NCBI GenBank assembly: GCA_900470965.1
Contig: UCCS01000047.1
Coordinates: 1-64,000, forward strand
Direction of reading: 5' to 3'
DNA length: 64,000 nucleotides
Origin: Hyphomicrobiales bacterium
GTDB taxonomy: Bacteria > Pseudomonadota > Alphaproteobacteria > Rhizobiales > Rhizobiaceae
Shown: piece after piece, positions 1 to 8,689 of the stretch
Layout: each line of letters opens with the position of its first letter
How positions within the stretch are numbered: position 1 is the first letter of the stretch
Notes under the pieces: model-generated
The model's input: the letters and a program-made list of their open reading frames with translations, nothing else
Told to the model about the DNA's origin: nothing
Database searches by the model: none
Program-made: the position numbers and the translations under genes

Positions 1-100
1 AGAGGATGGACGCAGACCAGATGCCGACACCGGTCGCACCGGCGGTTAATCCGAAAATCGCTAGGCTGGCAACAATGATCTTATGCTGGATCGACGCCAT
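1..100 (-). CDS. N-terminus of a membrane protein, possibly a chemotaxis receptor (partial)
   Basis: An ATG at 98-100 on the minus strand opens a reading frame that stays open to the window edge. The visible 33 residues begin MASIQHKIIVAS and contain one hydrophobic stretch (about residues 8-28). This suits the first transmembrane helix of a sensor such as a methyl-accepting chemotaxis protein. Only the N-terminus is visible, so the family is a guess; any inner-membrane protein with an N-terminal anchor would fit equally well. Confidence 0.4.
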   Translation of the reverse strand, partial: MASIQHKIIVASLAIFGLTAGATGVGIWSASIL

Positions 101-230
101 GACAGTGGTCCCCAAATAACTGCATTTAAGGATATCCAAAGATGCTTAATTAATTGTGTCAATGCCACCCGTTCAACAGCTACAGGGGCAGCCATATATC
201 AACGGTCCACACTGCCGGAGGAAGAATGCG

Positions 231-635
231 ATGTCTTATTTTGATTGTTACCTCATTCCCGTGCCGACCACGAAACTGGATATGTATAAGTCGTTTTCAG
301 AACGTATTGGCAGGGTCTACCGCGAGTATGGAGCACGTGGCGTCGTCGATTGCGTCCTGGATGAAGCAGTCGTCGATGGGACGCAGTTTCACGCTGAGGG
401 AGCCCAAGCTCAGGTTCAGGATGCCCTACTTCGCGACTTCAAGGCGGCAGCGGCTACCAAGGAGGGAGAAACAGTCATCCTGTCGTGGACGGAATGGCCG
501 AGCAAGGAAGCGCGCGACAGGGACTTGCCGCTTGTTCTAGCGGACCCGCGTGTTCAGCCGCAGAACAATGAGGAGACCATCTTCGAGGGTGCCCGCCTGA
601 TCGCCGGCAGGTTCTTCAAGCTTCTCGAAACTTGA
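231..635 (+). CDS. DUF1428 family protein
   Basis: A 134-residue protein starting MSYFDCYLIPVP and ending in a short helix. The opening, the central VVDCVLDEAV-like strand and the ILSWTEWPSKEARD segment match the DUF1428 (YbaA-type) family, which has a dimeric alpha/beta-barrel fold and no established reaction. An in-frame upstream ATG exists at 156, but a strong GGAGG lies just before the ATG at 231, so that start is chosen. The gene stands alone, and the next gene converges on it from the minus strand. Family assignment is fairly sure; the role is unknown. Confidence 0.8.
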   Translation: MSYFDCYLIPVPTTKLDMYKSFSERIGRVYREYGARGVVDCVLDEAVVDGTQFHAEGAQAQVQDALLRDFKAAAATKEGETVILSWTEWPSKEARDRDLPLVLADPRVQPQNNEETIFEGARLIAGRFFKLLET

Positions 636-774
636 CGCATAGGTTTCTGTAGGACCCCCGCCGTAGGTTTATATCCCATCAAGGCGACGCTTCCGCCTGA
701 CCTTATTGAGCCAAAGGATTCGGAAGCGCAGGACCTCGGCGACGGCGATCTTCTCAGCTGCTTCAGCGCCTGAA

Positions 775-1401
775 CTAGCGGATCGTTTTCTCAAGCTCTT
801 CTTTCAGACGTTCGGCATCCATCGGCACACAATAAACCGGCCTGTCGCGCTCCAATCGCCACCCCTCGGCAAGGAGGCCGGCATCCACTGCGTCGAAGCC
901 GAACTGGTCATAGAGCCCTGCGACAACTGCCTTGTCTGCAGAATTGTCGCCGGCCAGAGGCAGGGCTCGCCGTTGAGACAATCCTGCCAGTCGTCCACCC
1001 TTTTCGAGATCGTCCATGACGATGGCGTTGAACGCCTTGACGATCCGTGAGCGCGGCAGGTGGCGCGCCAGCATTTCGCTTGTCGTTGTCTCGCCTGCGT
1101 CCAGTTCCGGGATGTTGCCGTCGCGTTCGAGGTAGTAGTTGTTCGTGTCGATCACCAGTTTGCCCTCGAGTGGCTCAACTGGAATAGACCGATAGGCTGC
1201 CAGTGGAATCGCGACGACAACAAGCGCGCCGAACGCAGCGGCCTCGTCGACGGTTCCGACTTCGCAGCCGATGCTGCGGCTCAGGCTGAACAGGGTCTGA
1301 GGGCCACGCGAATTGCTCAACATGACAGAGTGGCCCGAAGCGACGGCGAGCTTGCCGATGGCACGGCCAACCATGCCTGCCCCTATGATTCCAATTTTCA
1401 T
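775..1401 (-). CDS. NADPH-dependent F420 reductase-like oxidoreductase
   Basis: A 208-residue protein with a Rossmann dinucleotide-binding loop at the very start (GIIGAGMVGRAIG, about residues 4-16). It also has the strand VIDTNNYYLERDG and the segment VKAFNAI typical of the NADP oxidoreductase, coenzyme F420-dependent (NPD) superfamily. Rhizobia generally lack F420, so the real cofactor is probably NADP(H) and the substrate is unknown. The start at MKIGIIG places the GxGxxG motif correctly, whereas the longer frame upstream has no such support. It is divergent from the LysR gene at 1502 with 100 bp between them, so that regulator probably controls it. Confidence 0.8.
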   Translation of the reverse strand: MKIGIIGAGMVGRAIGKLAVASGHSVMLSNSRGPQTLFSLSRSIGCEVGTVDEAAAFGALVVVAIPLAAYRSIPVEPLEGKLVIDTNNYYLERDGNIPELDAGETTTSEMLARHLPRSRIVKAFNAIVMDDLEKGGRLAGLSQRRALPLAGDNSADKAVVAGLYDQFGFDAVDAGLLAEGWRLERDRPVYCVPMDAERLKEELEKTIR

Positions 1402-1501
1402 GATGTTTCTCCAGTGAAGTCGCAAACAAGGGTTTAATTGATCGCGGCGATCGGATAAATCGTGAATTTAACCAGATATTCCCAACCATAAGGAGGCAAT
1501 C
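1402..1501. promoter_or_regulatory. Divergent promoter region with palindrome
   Basis: The 100 bp between the F420-reductase-like gene and the LysR gene is AT-rich next to its surroundings. It holds the 5-3-5 palindrome GATCGCGGCGATC at 1440-1452. A divergent LysR-target arrangement usually places the LysR binding site here. The palindrome is seen directly; its use as a binding site is inferred. An AAGGAGG ribosome binding site lies directly before the GTG at 1502. Confidence 0.4.
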
Positions 1502-2422
1502 GTGGATAGGCTTTCCAGCATGGCCGTTTTCGTAAAAGCCTCCGAGCTCGGCTCCTTTGCCGCCACAGCAGAGGCGATGGCAATGTCACCCCAAATGGTC
1601 GCCAAACATGTCGTGTTCCTGGAAGACCGACTTGGGACGGCCTTACTTCACCGTACCACCCGGCGACAAAGTTTGACCGACGTGGGCAGGGTCTTTTATG
1701 ACCGCTGCAAGCAGCTCCTTTCAGAGGTCGAAGCGGCTGAATCCGTTGCACTTGATATGCGTTCACAGCCAAAAGGCGTGCTGCGGGTCAATGCTCCGGT
1801 GACCTTCGGTGCCTATAGTCTGGCGCCGTTCGTGACGCGCTATCTCGACCGCTACCCAGACATGCGAATAGACCTGACTCTCAACGACCGTTTCGTTGAT
1901 CCGTTGGAGGAGGGGTTCGAGGTAATGGTAAGGATCGGCGAGGTCGAAGACCCGTCGTTGATCGCGCTTCCTCTTGCTCGCTATCGGCTGATTGCCTGCG
2001 CATCTCCGGAATATCTTATCCGGCGGGGCACCCCCCGAATTCCGTTGGATCTGGAGCAGCACGATTGCCTTGCCTATGGCGACGGGCCGTCTTCGATTCC
2101 CTGCCGCTGGCAGTTCACTCGCGGCGGCAAGAGCGAGGAGGTGCGCATCAGCGGTAGAATCCGCAGCAACGACTGGAAAGCCTTGTTGCATGCCTCGATC
2201 GCAGGCTATGGCATCACGTTGGGGCCGGAAAGTGTGCTGAACGCGGAAATCTCTGCCGGGCGACTTGTCCAAGTCCTGCCCAATCATGAGGGTCCGTTTC
2301 GTCCAATGCACGTGATCTACCCCGTGGGGCGCCGACCTACCGCCAAGGTAAAAAGCTTCGTAGACGCGCTAATCGACGAATTCGGGAAGGTCGAGACCAG
2401 GCAGGCAAGACAGGAGTTCTAG
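1502..2422 (+). CDS. LysR-family transcriptional regulator
   Basis: A 306-residue LysR regulator. The N-terminal winged helix-turn-helix covers about residues 1-60 (FVKASELGSFAATAEAMAMS, then LEDRLGTALLHRTTRR). The effector-binding domain runs from about residue 90 and ends at KVKSFVDALIDEFG, so the protein is full length. The start is a GTG preceded by AAGGAGG. It is divergent from the NAD(P)-binding oxidoreductase at 775-1401, its likely target. It resembles the LysR at 47820 in the HTH and in the QMVAKHV/QMIGRHV region, so the two are probable paralogues. The inducer is unknown. Confidence 0.92.
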   Translation: MDRLSSMAVFVKASELGSFAATAEAMAMSPQMVAKHVVFLEDRLGTALLHRTTRRQSLTDVGRVFYDRCKQLLSEVEAAESVALDMRSQPKGVLRVNAPVTFGAYSLAPFVTRYLDRYPDMRIDLTLNDRFVDPLEEGFEVMVRIGEVEDPSLIALPLARYRLIACASPEYLIRRGTPRIPLDLEQHDCLAYGDGPSSIPCRWQFTRGGKSEEVRISGRIRSNDWKALLHASIAGYGITLGPESVLNAEISAGRLVQVLPNHEGPFRPMHVIYPVGRRPTAKVKSFVDALIDEFGKVETRQARQEF

Positions 2423-2711
2423 CAACTGGTGAGTTCCGCAGAGTGCGAGCGAACATACTGGGTCGGTGGTTCCGATCCTTTCACGACTTCAACGGCAAGA
2501 ACGCATAGACCGCCCGTCCGGAGAATGAAGTGACCGACTTCGAGCGGGAGGTTTTACTTCCTAAGAGATAGCCGGACGGTAAACCCAACTGCGCGTGGAT
2601 TTACCGCTTGACTGACCGTGGCGCGGTGAACGGTTACCGTTCGTTAACCATGATCTGTCACTCTTACCTTACCGACGCGGTTCTCCTCCCACCGCTGTCG
2701 ATGAAAAACCT

Positions 2712-2743
2712 GGGCCGTGAGACATTGTCTCCGGCCCTTTTTT
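2712..2743 (+). terminator. Strong intrinsic terminator with no gene directly upstream
   Basis: GGGCCG-t-GAGAC, loop ATT, GTCTC-CGGCCC, then six T residues. This is an 11-bp stem with one bulge and a U-tract, a textbook Rho-independent terminator on the plus strand. The nearest upstream gene ends 290 bp earlier at 2422. No protein-coding stretch is recognisable in 2423-2858; the only other structure I see there is the 15-bp palindrome GAACGGTTACCGTTC at 2628-2642. The terminator may serve a small RNA ending here or a lost gene. Confidence 0.7.
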
Positions 2744-2858
2744 GCGTACTTCGGCGCCCAGGCTCTTTGAGGTGATCGAGTACATTAGCTATCTGCCGCC
2801 AGAACGGAGACGCATCGAATCTGACCGAGCGGTCCGCAGCGGAATCAGGTGACCGATA

Positions 2859-3157
2859 ATGAAAAACAAGACGATAGCGGTATGGTTGTCGGCGCTGTCC
2901 GTGCCCGTGGTTATACTGATCGGCGCTCAGATCAACACGACCTCCGGACCTTCAATCGGCGGTGGAGGCTACGATCTTAGCCGGTTTTGTATTCCTGGCT
3001 GTTGGTGATTGTCACAGCTGTCTGGTCGCTCTGTGCCTGCGCGACCGTCTTGTTGTATCGAGACCGGGCATCGTCAAGACAGGCGCTTATCCTGACAGCG
3101 ATCGGGCTCATCACTCTCGCCATGGTCTTGCTTTTCTACCGAGACAACCTCGCGTAA
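2859..3157 (+). pseudogene. Small multi-span membrane protein, frameshifted
   Basis: The frame opened at 2859 (MKNKTIAVWLSALSVP) encodes one hydrophobic helix and then stops at 3006-3008. A different frame over 3000-3157 encodes two more clear membrane helices (WLLVIVTAVWSLCACATVLLY and ALILTAIGLITLAMVLLFY) and ends at TAA 3155-3157. Joined by a one-base shift near 2990-3003, they give a plausible protein of about 98 residues with three helices. The family is not recognised. It is either a decayed gene or a sequencing error. Confidence 0.5.
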
Positions 3158-3196
3158 ATTTCAGAGGCTCCGCAGGAGGGTACGGTTTCGCCGGCA

Positions 3197-3370
3197 CTAT
3201 CGCTTATGGTCGTTCGTTGAGGACCTCAGAAACGCAATGAAGGCGCGGACCTTCGGTGTGAGATGCTGGCTGACGGAAACAGCACCGAGATCGGCGGTCC
3301 ATCTTACCGATGCTCGCGTGAGCCAGCACCCGGCTCGAAGGTTCCCCGTCTGTGCAAACTTTCTAAAGCG
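3197..3370 (-). pseudogene. LysR C-terminal fragment
   Basis: On the minus strand the last 24 codons read QHLTPKVRAFIAFLRSSTND and end at a TAG (3197-3199). This is the standard C-terminal helix of a LysR effector domain. Upstream of it (to about 3370) the expected LysR strands appear only in shifted frames. No HTH domain remains. It is a relic of a regulator that once faced away from the gene at 3499. Confidence 0.5.
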
Positions 3371-3498
3371 CGACTAGACGCTTTCGCTGGCACGCGTCGT
3401 ACACCTCCACTTGCTCGTTCGAGAGCAGTCAATGAGGCGAATACGCGGAACCTCACCGTCGAAGCGAAGTTTGTTATCGAATTCTCGAAAAGGAGGAA

Positions 3499-4665
3499 AT
3501 GATGGAACCGAAAGCTCCCCTTGTTTCGCGCCTAGCCGTTGCAGCCGCGGTGATCTCGCTTGTACACCCCGCAAGCGCTCAAACCCTCGACAAGCTGACG
3601 AACAAAGCCAAGGAACTGGTTACTCCGATCACCGGCCAGACCGACGATCGGCTGCAGAAGGTTGCAACGTTTGACCATCAAGTGACTGGCGTCACGGTAT
3701 CTGAAGATGGCCGGATCTTCGTGAATTTCCCGCGATGGTCGGAAGACGTGCCAGTGTCGGTCGCCGAAGTGATGAGCGACGGTACGATCAAGCCTTATCC
3801 GAACGACGAGTGGAACGCTTGGCGCAACGCCAAGATGTCGGAACTTTCGCCAAAGGATCACTTCGTTACGGTGCAAAGTGTTGTGGCCGATCAGAAGGGA
3901 TTTCTATGGGTCGTTGACCCAGCTGCTCCCAACAGCGAAAAGACAGTCAAGGACGGCCCAAAGCTGGTCCAGATCGACCTCAAGACCGATACCGTCAAGA
4001 AGGTCTATCCCTTCTCGCCGGACATCGCTGGCCCAGCAAGCTATCTGAACGACGTCCGCATCGCGCCTGACGGCGCCTACGCCTATTTCACCGACTCCGG
4101 CTCGCCGGGCGGCCTGGTTGTGCTCAATCTTGGATCTGGTAAGGCGTGGCGGGTGTTGAGCGACGATCCCTCCACGCAAGCCGAAAAGGACATTATTATC
4201 GAAACCGATGGAAAGCCACTGCGCCGGCCGGACGGACGGCAACCGCAGTTCAACGCCGATAGTATCGCTCTGACCCCTGACGGTAAGACCCTCTACTGGA
4301 AGGCGTTGACAGGTAATACGATGTACCGGGTCTCGACCGAGGCCCTGCAGAAGGCGGAAACCGATCCCGGTTCAGTGCGCCCCGAGATAGTTGCTGAGAC
4401 CGAGCCGACGGATGGCCTTTGGATCGACCAGCAGAACCGCATCTATCTCAGCACGATGGCGAACAATGGTATCAAGATCCTCAGTCCCGATGGCAAGGTA
4501 ACGCCTTTGCTCGAAGACAGCCGGCTGCGCTGGCCGGATACCCTCGCCCGGGGACCTGATGGGACGATGTACGTCACCGCATCTCACATTCAGGACTCGC
4601 CTTGGTTCAACCAGGCTTGGACCGATAAATCCTTCACCCTCTTCAAGTTTGCTCCGCCGCAATGA
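3499..4665 (+). CDS. Secreted Yellow/major-royal-jelly-like (SMP-30-fold) protein
   Basis: A 388-residue protein with a Sec signal peptide (LAVAAAVISLVHPASAQ, cleavage around residue 28) and then a six-bladed beta-propeller pattern. Repeated strands include VSEDGRIFVNFPRW, GFLWVVDP, YLNDVRIAPDGAYAYFTDS, SIALTPDGKTLYWKAL and WPDTLARGPDGTMYVTAS. This combination is diagnostic of the MRJP/Yellow family, close to gluconolactonase/SMP-30. It acts in the periplasm or outside the cell; the substrate is unknown. Two consecutive ATG codons follow AGGAGG (3491-3496). The second (3502) has the better spacing, so the true protein may be one residue shorter. It is monocistronic. Confidence 0.88.
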   Translation: MMEPKAPLVSRLAVAAAVISLVHPASAQTLDKLTNKAKELVTPITGQTDDRLQKVATFDHQVTGVTVSEDGRIFVNFPRWSEDVPVSVAEVMSDGTIKPYPNDEWNAWRNAKMSELSPKDHFVTVQSVVADQKGFLWVVDPAAPNSEKTVKDGPKLVQIDLKTDTVKKVYPFSPDIAGPASYLNDVRIAPDGAYAYFTDSGSPGGLVVLNLGSGKAWRVLSDDPSTQAEKDIIIETDGKPLRRPDGRQPQFNADSIALTPDGKTLYWKALTGNTMYRVSTEALQKAETDPGSVRPEIVAETEPTDGLWIDQQNRIYLSTMANNGIKILSPDGKVTPLLEDSRLRWPDTLARGPDGTMYVTASHIQDSPWFNQAWTDKSFTLFKFAPPQ

Positions 4666-5133
4666 CATGCGCCTGATGAGCGACGAGCGAAACCTTTATG
4701 ACGTCCGCGATGCCACGAGATTCTGGCGCTGAAAGCGAGGGAAGTTTGTCCGTGTCGAAGGAGCGCTTTTGAAACGCACTGCAATCTGAACGCTGGCGGT
4801 CGGGGCAGCCTCTGATATGTTCAGGCCAACGAAGCAATGCATCTCCTCCCGCGGCAGGCTCTTTCGTTTCGATACAAGCCCGCGATCCAGGGGTCAAAGC
4901 AGACTGCCCTCCACCACACTGAGAGATCGCCGCATTCAGTCGAAAGTCGATATCCGCAAAACCGTTATTCATTTGCGTAGAACGAACGTGATACCGCCCG
5001 CCTAATAAGGGGTGCCGCGCCGACTGCTGACACGCTTGGTAGGTCAACGCGCTTGATTTTCCCACCGCCAAACATTTGTCGTGGTTAGCGCGTTCGTTAG
5101 GTTGCGGCACAATAGTGTGTCGAGGAGGTGGTC
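4666..5133. other. Intergenic stretch without a recognisable gene
   Basis: Open frames exist on both strands (for example minus 4643-5110), but their predicted proteins have no domain pattern, are rich in scattered Arg, Ser and Cys, and lack a ribosome binding site. I see no terminator, repeat or RNA gene. It may hold eroded sequence. Confidence 0.5.
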
Positions 5134-5439
5134 ATGACCAAATTCGCGCTCTACGTTCCGCTCGAGGCAAAGCCCGGCAAGGAAGAGGCGGTCGCCGAAT
5201 TTCTGCGATCAGCGATACCGCTGGTCAATGCCGAGCCTGGGACGATTTCCTGGTATGCGATACAGGAGGGGCCAAGTTCGTTCGCAATCTTCGATACGTT
5301 CGACGATGAGGACGGAAGGGATGCCCATTTGAACGGCCAAGTCGCTGCGGCCTTGATGGCAAAGGCAGAGGAAGGGGAGCTGTTCGCTAAGCCACTGCAT
5401 ATACACAAGCTGTCGATCCTTGCCGACAAGCGGTCATAA
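5134..5439 (+). CDS. Antibiotic biosynthesis monooxygenase (ABM) family protein
   Basis: A 101-residue ferredoxin-like small protein. The pattern FALYVPLEAKPGKEEAVAEFL, then NAEPGTISWYAIQEGPSSFAIFDTFDDEDGRDAHL, is typical of the ABM family (YgiN/HmoA type). These are dimeric cofactor-free monooxygenases or quinol or heme-handling enzymes. The start is the ATG at 5134 because GAGGAGG sits at 5122-5128; a GTG at 5128 lies within that site and is rejected. It converges on the uvrA-like gene. The family is secure, the substrate unknown. Confidence 0.85.
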   Translation: MTKFALYVPLEAKPGKEEAVAEFLRSAIPLVNAEPGTISWYAIQEGPSSFAIFDTFDDEDGRDAHLNGQVAAALMAKAEEGELFAKPLHIHKLSILADKRS

Positions 5440-5480
5440 GTACCTCGCTACATGCGTACCATGCGTGAAGCGTTACGGCC

Positions 5481-8069
5481 CTAACGCCCAACGTTCGATT
5501 GGGTTGTTTTCCGGTCGGAAGGAAAAATTCGCTTGAGATATGGCGCTGTCCTGCTGTTTTTTGCGAGGGCAACGTGCTCCGGCGTTCCGCTTGCGACTAT
5601 CCTGCCGCCTTCATCTCCCGCACCGGGCCCGATGTCGACGACCCAGTCGCTCGCCGCAGCGAGGGTCATGTCGTGATCGACGACAATCACGGTGTTGCCA
5701 GCGTCGACTAATGCATTGAGCTGTGCGATCAGCCTCTCGACATCCGATGGATGCAAACCCGTCGTCGGCTCGTCCAGCACATAGAGCGCGCCACCTTTTT
5801 GGGCGCGCTGCAATTCCGTCGCCAGCTTGATGCGCTGGGCTTCGCCTCCAGAGAACTCGGTTGCAGGCTGACCAAGCCGCAGGTAACTCAGTCCGACTTC
5901 CCTAAGGACCTTCAGGGATGCGCGAACGCTGGGGGCGTCGTTGAAGAAGTCCGAGGCTTCCGCGACCGTCAGCCCCAGGACCTGCGAGATATTCTTGCCT
6001 CGGTACCGGATCTCCAGGGTTTGCGGGTTGTAGCGGGTGCCATGGCAAGTTGGGCACGGGGCATAGACGCTCGGCAGGAAAAGCAGCTCCACCATGACGA
6101 AGCCTTCGCCTTCGCAGCGAGGGCAGCGGCCCTTGGCGACATTGAAGGAGAACCGCCCGGCATCGTAGCGGCGCTTCTTCGCTTCCGGTGTGGCGGCAAA
6201 CAGCGAGCGAACATGATCGAAGAGCCCGGTATAGGTCGCAAGGTTGGATCGGGGCGTTCGGCCGATCGGCTTCTGGTCGACCTCGATGAGGCGCCGGATT
6301 TTGTCGAGCCCACCTTCGATTCTGCCCTGCGTCGGCATCCTCGGCTCCACCTCCAGGGAAGCGTCGTCTTCCGCATTGGTTTCGACACGACCGGGAGCGC
6401 CAAGTGCCTCGCCGACTAGCTCGACCAGCGCTTGGCTGACCAGGCTCGACTTGCCCGACCCTGAGATGCCTGTCACCGTCGACATGATCCCCAACGGAAA
6501 TTTGCAATCCACATCACGGAGATTGTTTCTTGTGACGCCGGATAGGCGAAGCCATCCATCCGGTTCTCTTCGAGGTCCAGGCTGCTTGCGGGCTTCGGCA
6601 AACAGATGCCTGGCGGTTTCCGATCGTTCGACCCTCCGCAGACCTTCCGGTGGGCCGCTGTAGAGGATCTCCCCACCCAGCTCGCCAGCCGCCGGTCCCA
6701 CGTCGACGATCCAGTCCGCCTGCCGGACGACGTCGAGTTCGTGCTCCACGACGAACAACGAGTTCCCAACCGCCTTCAGACCGTCGAGTGCCCGCAGCAG
6801 CGCTTCGGTATCGGCCGGGTGCAGTCCCGCAGATGGCTCGTCCATAACGTAGACGACGCCGAAGAGGTTGGAGACGACCTGGGTCGCCAGGCGAAGCCGC
6901 TGGAGTTCGCCAGGAGAGAGCGTCGGCGTGCTCCGCTCAAGCGTGAGATAGCCGAGGCCGAGATCGAGAAGCACAGCCAGCCGTCGGCAGAGATCTGCTG
7001 CGATCCGCTGAACCACCATCGCCTTTTCCGGATGCTCTTTCCTCATGACCTTTAGCTTCGCGGCGTCCACATTCACATAAGGCGCGAAGATGCTGGAGAA
7101 CGCGGCCATCGGCAGTCTGTTCATTTCGGCATAGTCGAGGCCCTCGAACGTCACCGAGAGTGACTCTTTTCGTAGTCGTTTGCCCTCGCACAGCGGGCAG
7201 GCGCTGCTGACCATGTAGCGGGCAGCCCGCTTCTTCATCATGGCACTCTGCGTCGTCGCGAAGCTATGGGTGACATGCCGTCGGGCGCTTGAGAACGTGC
7301 CCATGTAGGAGGGCTCGTCCTTCCGTGCCATGGCACGCTTTATCTGATCATGCGGGAGACCCGGATAGACCGGGACGACGGGCTGCTCGTCCGTAAACAG
7401 GATCCATCGGCGGGTCTTCTCTGGAAGCTCCCGCCACGGCCTGTCGACGTCGATACCGAGGGTGATGAGAATATCTCTCAGGTTCTGCCCGCCCCACGCC
7501 AATGGCCATGCCGCCACTGCGCGCTCGCGGATGGTCAGCGAGGGATCCGGCACCATGGAAGCCTCGCTCACCTCGTGGACGCGACCGAGACCGTGACACT
7601 GCGGGCAGGCACCCTCCGGCGTGTTCGCCGAGAACGCCTCAGCATCGAGGTGCGGTTGGCCCGGCGGATAGGTGCCCGCCCGCGAATAGAGCATCCGCAG
7701 CAGGTTCGAGATTGTCGTCACACTTCCGACCGAGGAGCGTGCTGTTGGCGATCCGCGTTGCTGCTGCAGGGCAACAGCAGGCGGGAGGCCTTCAATCTGG
7801 TCGACGTCTGGCACCCTCATTTGCGTGAACAGGCGGCGAGCATAGGGAGACACGGATTCGAGGTATCGGCGCTGGGCCTCGGCGTAGAGCGTACTGAATG
7901 CGAGCGAGGATTTTCCGGATCCGGAGACGCCGGTGAAGACGACGAGCGCGTCGCGTGGAATGTCGACGTCGACATTCTTGAGGTTATGTTCGCGTGCACC
8001 TCGTACACGGACGACACCGTCAAGCTTCTGGGTCGGAGGGCCTGCATGATCGATATGTGGTCTCATCAT
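5481..8069 (-). CDS. UvrA-like ABC ATPase lacking the UvrB-binding domain
   Basis: An 862-residue two-cassette ABC ATPase. Cassette 1 has Walker A TGVSGSGKSS (about 46-55), zinc ligands CPQC (155) and CPLC (291), a degenerate signature LSPGELQRLRL (about 384) and Walker B VVYVMDEPSAGLHP. Cassette 2 has TGISGSGKSS (about 534), CPRC and CPTC fingers, and signature FSGGEAQRIKL. Canonical UvrA is about 940 residues and has a UvrB-binding domain between Walker A and the first zinc finger. Here only about 100 residues separate them, so that domain is absent. Such UvrA2/DrrC-type paralogues are linked to tolerance of DNA-binding drugs rather than core excision repair. No uvrB or efflux partner is adjacent. 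Confidence 0.92.
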   Translation of the reverse strand: MMRPHIDHAGPPTQKLDGVVRVRGAREHNLKNVDVDIPRDALVVFTGVSGSGKSSLAFSTLYAEAQRRYLESVSPYARRLFTQMRVPDVDQIEGLPPAVALQQQRGSPTARSSVGSVTTISNLLRMLYSRAGTYPPGQPHLDAEAFSANTPEGACPQCHGLGRVHEVSEASMVPDPSLTIRERAVAAWPLAWGGQNLRDILITLGIDVDRPWRELPEKTRRWILFTDEQPVVPVYPGLPHDQIKRAMARKDEPSYMGTFSSARRHVTHSFATTQSAMMKKRAARYMVSSACPLCEGKRLRKESLSVTFEGLDYAEMNRLPMAAFSSIFAPYVNVDAAKLKVMRKEHPEKAMVVQRIAADLCRRLAVLLDLGLGYLTLERSTPTLSPGELQRLRLATQVVSNLFGVVYVMDEPSAGLHPADTEALLRALDGLKAVGNSLFVVEHELDVVRQADWIVDVGPAAGELGGEILYSGPPEGLRRVERSETARHLFAEARKQPGPRREPDGWLRLSGVTRNNLRDVDCKFPLGIMSTVTGISGSGKSSLVSQALVELVGEALGAPGRVETNAEDDASLEVEPRMPTQGRIEGGLDKIRRLIEVDQKPIGRTPRSNLATYTGLFDHVRSLFAATPEAKKRRYDAGRFSFNVAKGRCPRCEGEGFVMVELLFLPSVYAPCPTCHGTRYNPQTLEIRYRGKNISQVLGLTVAEASDFFNDAPSVRASLKVLREVGLSYLRLGQPATEFSGGEAQRIKLATELQRAQKGGALYVLDEPTTGLHPSDVERLIAQLNALVDAGNTVIVVDHDMTLAAASDWVVDIGPGAGDEGGRIVASGTPEHVALAKNSRTAPYLKRIFPSDRKTTQSNVGR

Positions 8070-8155
8070 CGGATCTCCAGCAGTTGCTCGTCGGGCGGAA
8101 ATAGTTCGTATAGTCCTGCAATCAACGACAAGTTCCGACCCTCATGCAGCACTCC

Positions 8156-8689
8156 TCATTGGGAGGGGGCTGTTTCCTTCGCCGGTCGGCGGCAGTCGGT
8201 CTCGTCCATGCCGTAACCCAGCGCCGGCCCGACGCGGCGGACGAACGGTCCCCTTTGGCTGCGTTGATTGACATAGCGCTTAGCATCCGGCTGTATCTCG
8301 ACGCCACCACACCGCAACACCTCCAAGGCCGCTGCATAGCTACTCTTGAAATTGCTTGTTTGCGCGTCGTTTTTATTCTCCGCAACTGTCGGGAAATTCC
8401 GATCCAGCGTCGAGAGCAGTAAGTGGGCACAGCTTTGTAGGGACCCGACAGCAGCCGCGCCCAATGCGCCATGCTTTCGCCGGTCGAGCGTCGTGTCGAT
8501 CAGTGTCGTAAGGTCGAGCAAGATAAAGGTCATCCGCGACACCGAGTAGAGGGGCTCCCTGGAGCGAAAGTAGAACAGCAGCGGATAGAAATGGTGCGCC
8601 TCCTTCGTCATTGCGAGCGAACGAGCAAGATTACCCAGTTCGCTGGTGGCATTGCTGAAATCTCCATTAGGGTGAAGCCGGGCCAACAT
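8156..8689 (-). pseudogene. C-terminal fragment resembling a bacterial K+-channel-like protein (tentative)
   Basis: A 177-residue frame with a coherent, mostly helical sequence: TKEAHHFYPLLFYFRSREPLYSVSR, LLDLTTLIDTTLD, then GPFVRRVGPALGYGMDETD near the end. From memory this resembles the cytoplasmic C-terminal domain of proteobacterial two-pore-channel-like proteins, where the EAHHFYPLLFYFR segment follows the pore helices. No pore or membrane helices are present upstream in any frame (8690-8860), so it would be an N-terminally truncated gene. The family call is weak; that the frame was once coding is more certain. Confidence 0.4.

Noticed and set aside
1440..1452. GATCGCGGCGATC as a proven LysR site
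   Set aside because: LysR sites follow T-N11-A; this palindrome does not fit clearly, so it is only listed as part of the promoter region.
4643..5110. 155-residue minus-strand frame in the gap after the MRJP-like gene
   Set aside because: No domain, no ribosome binding site and irregular composition.
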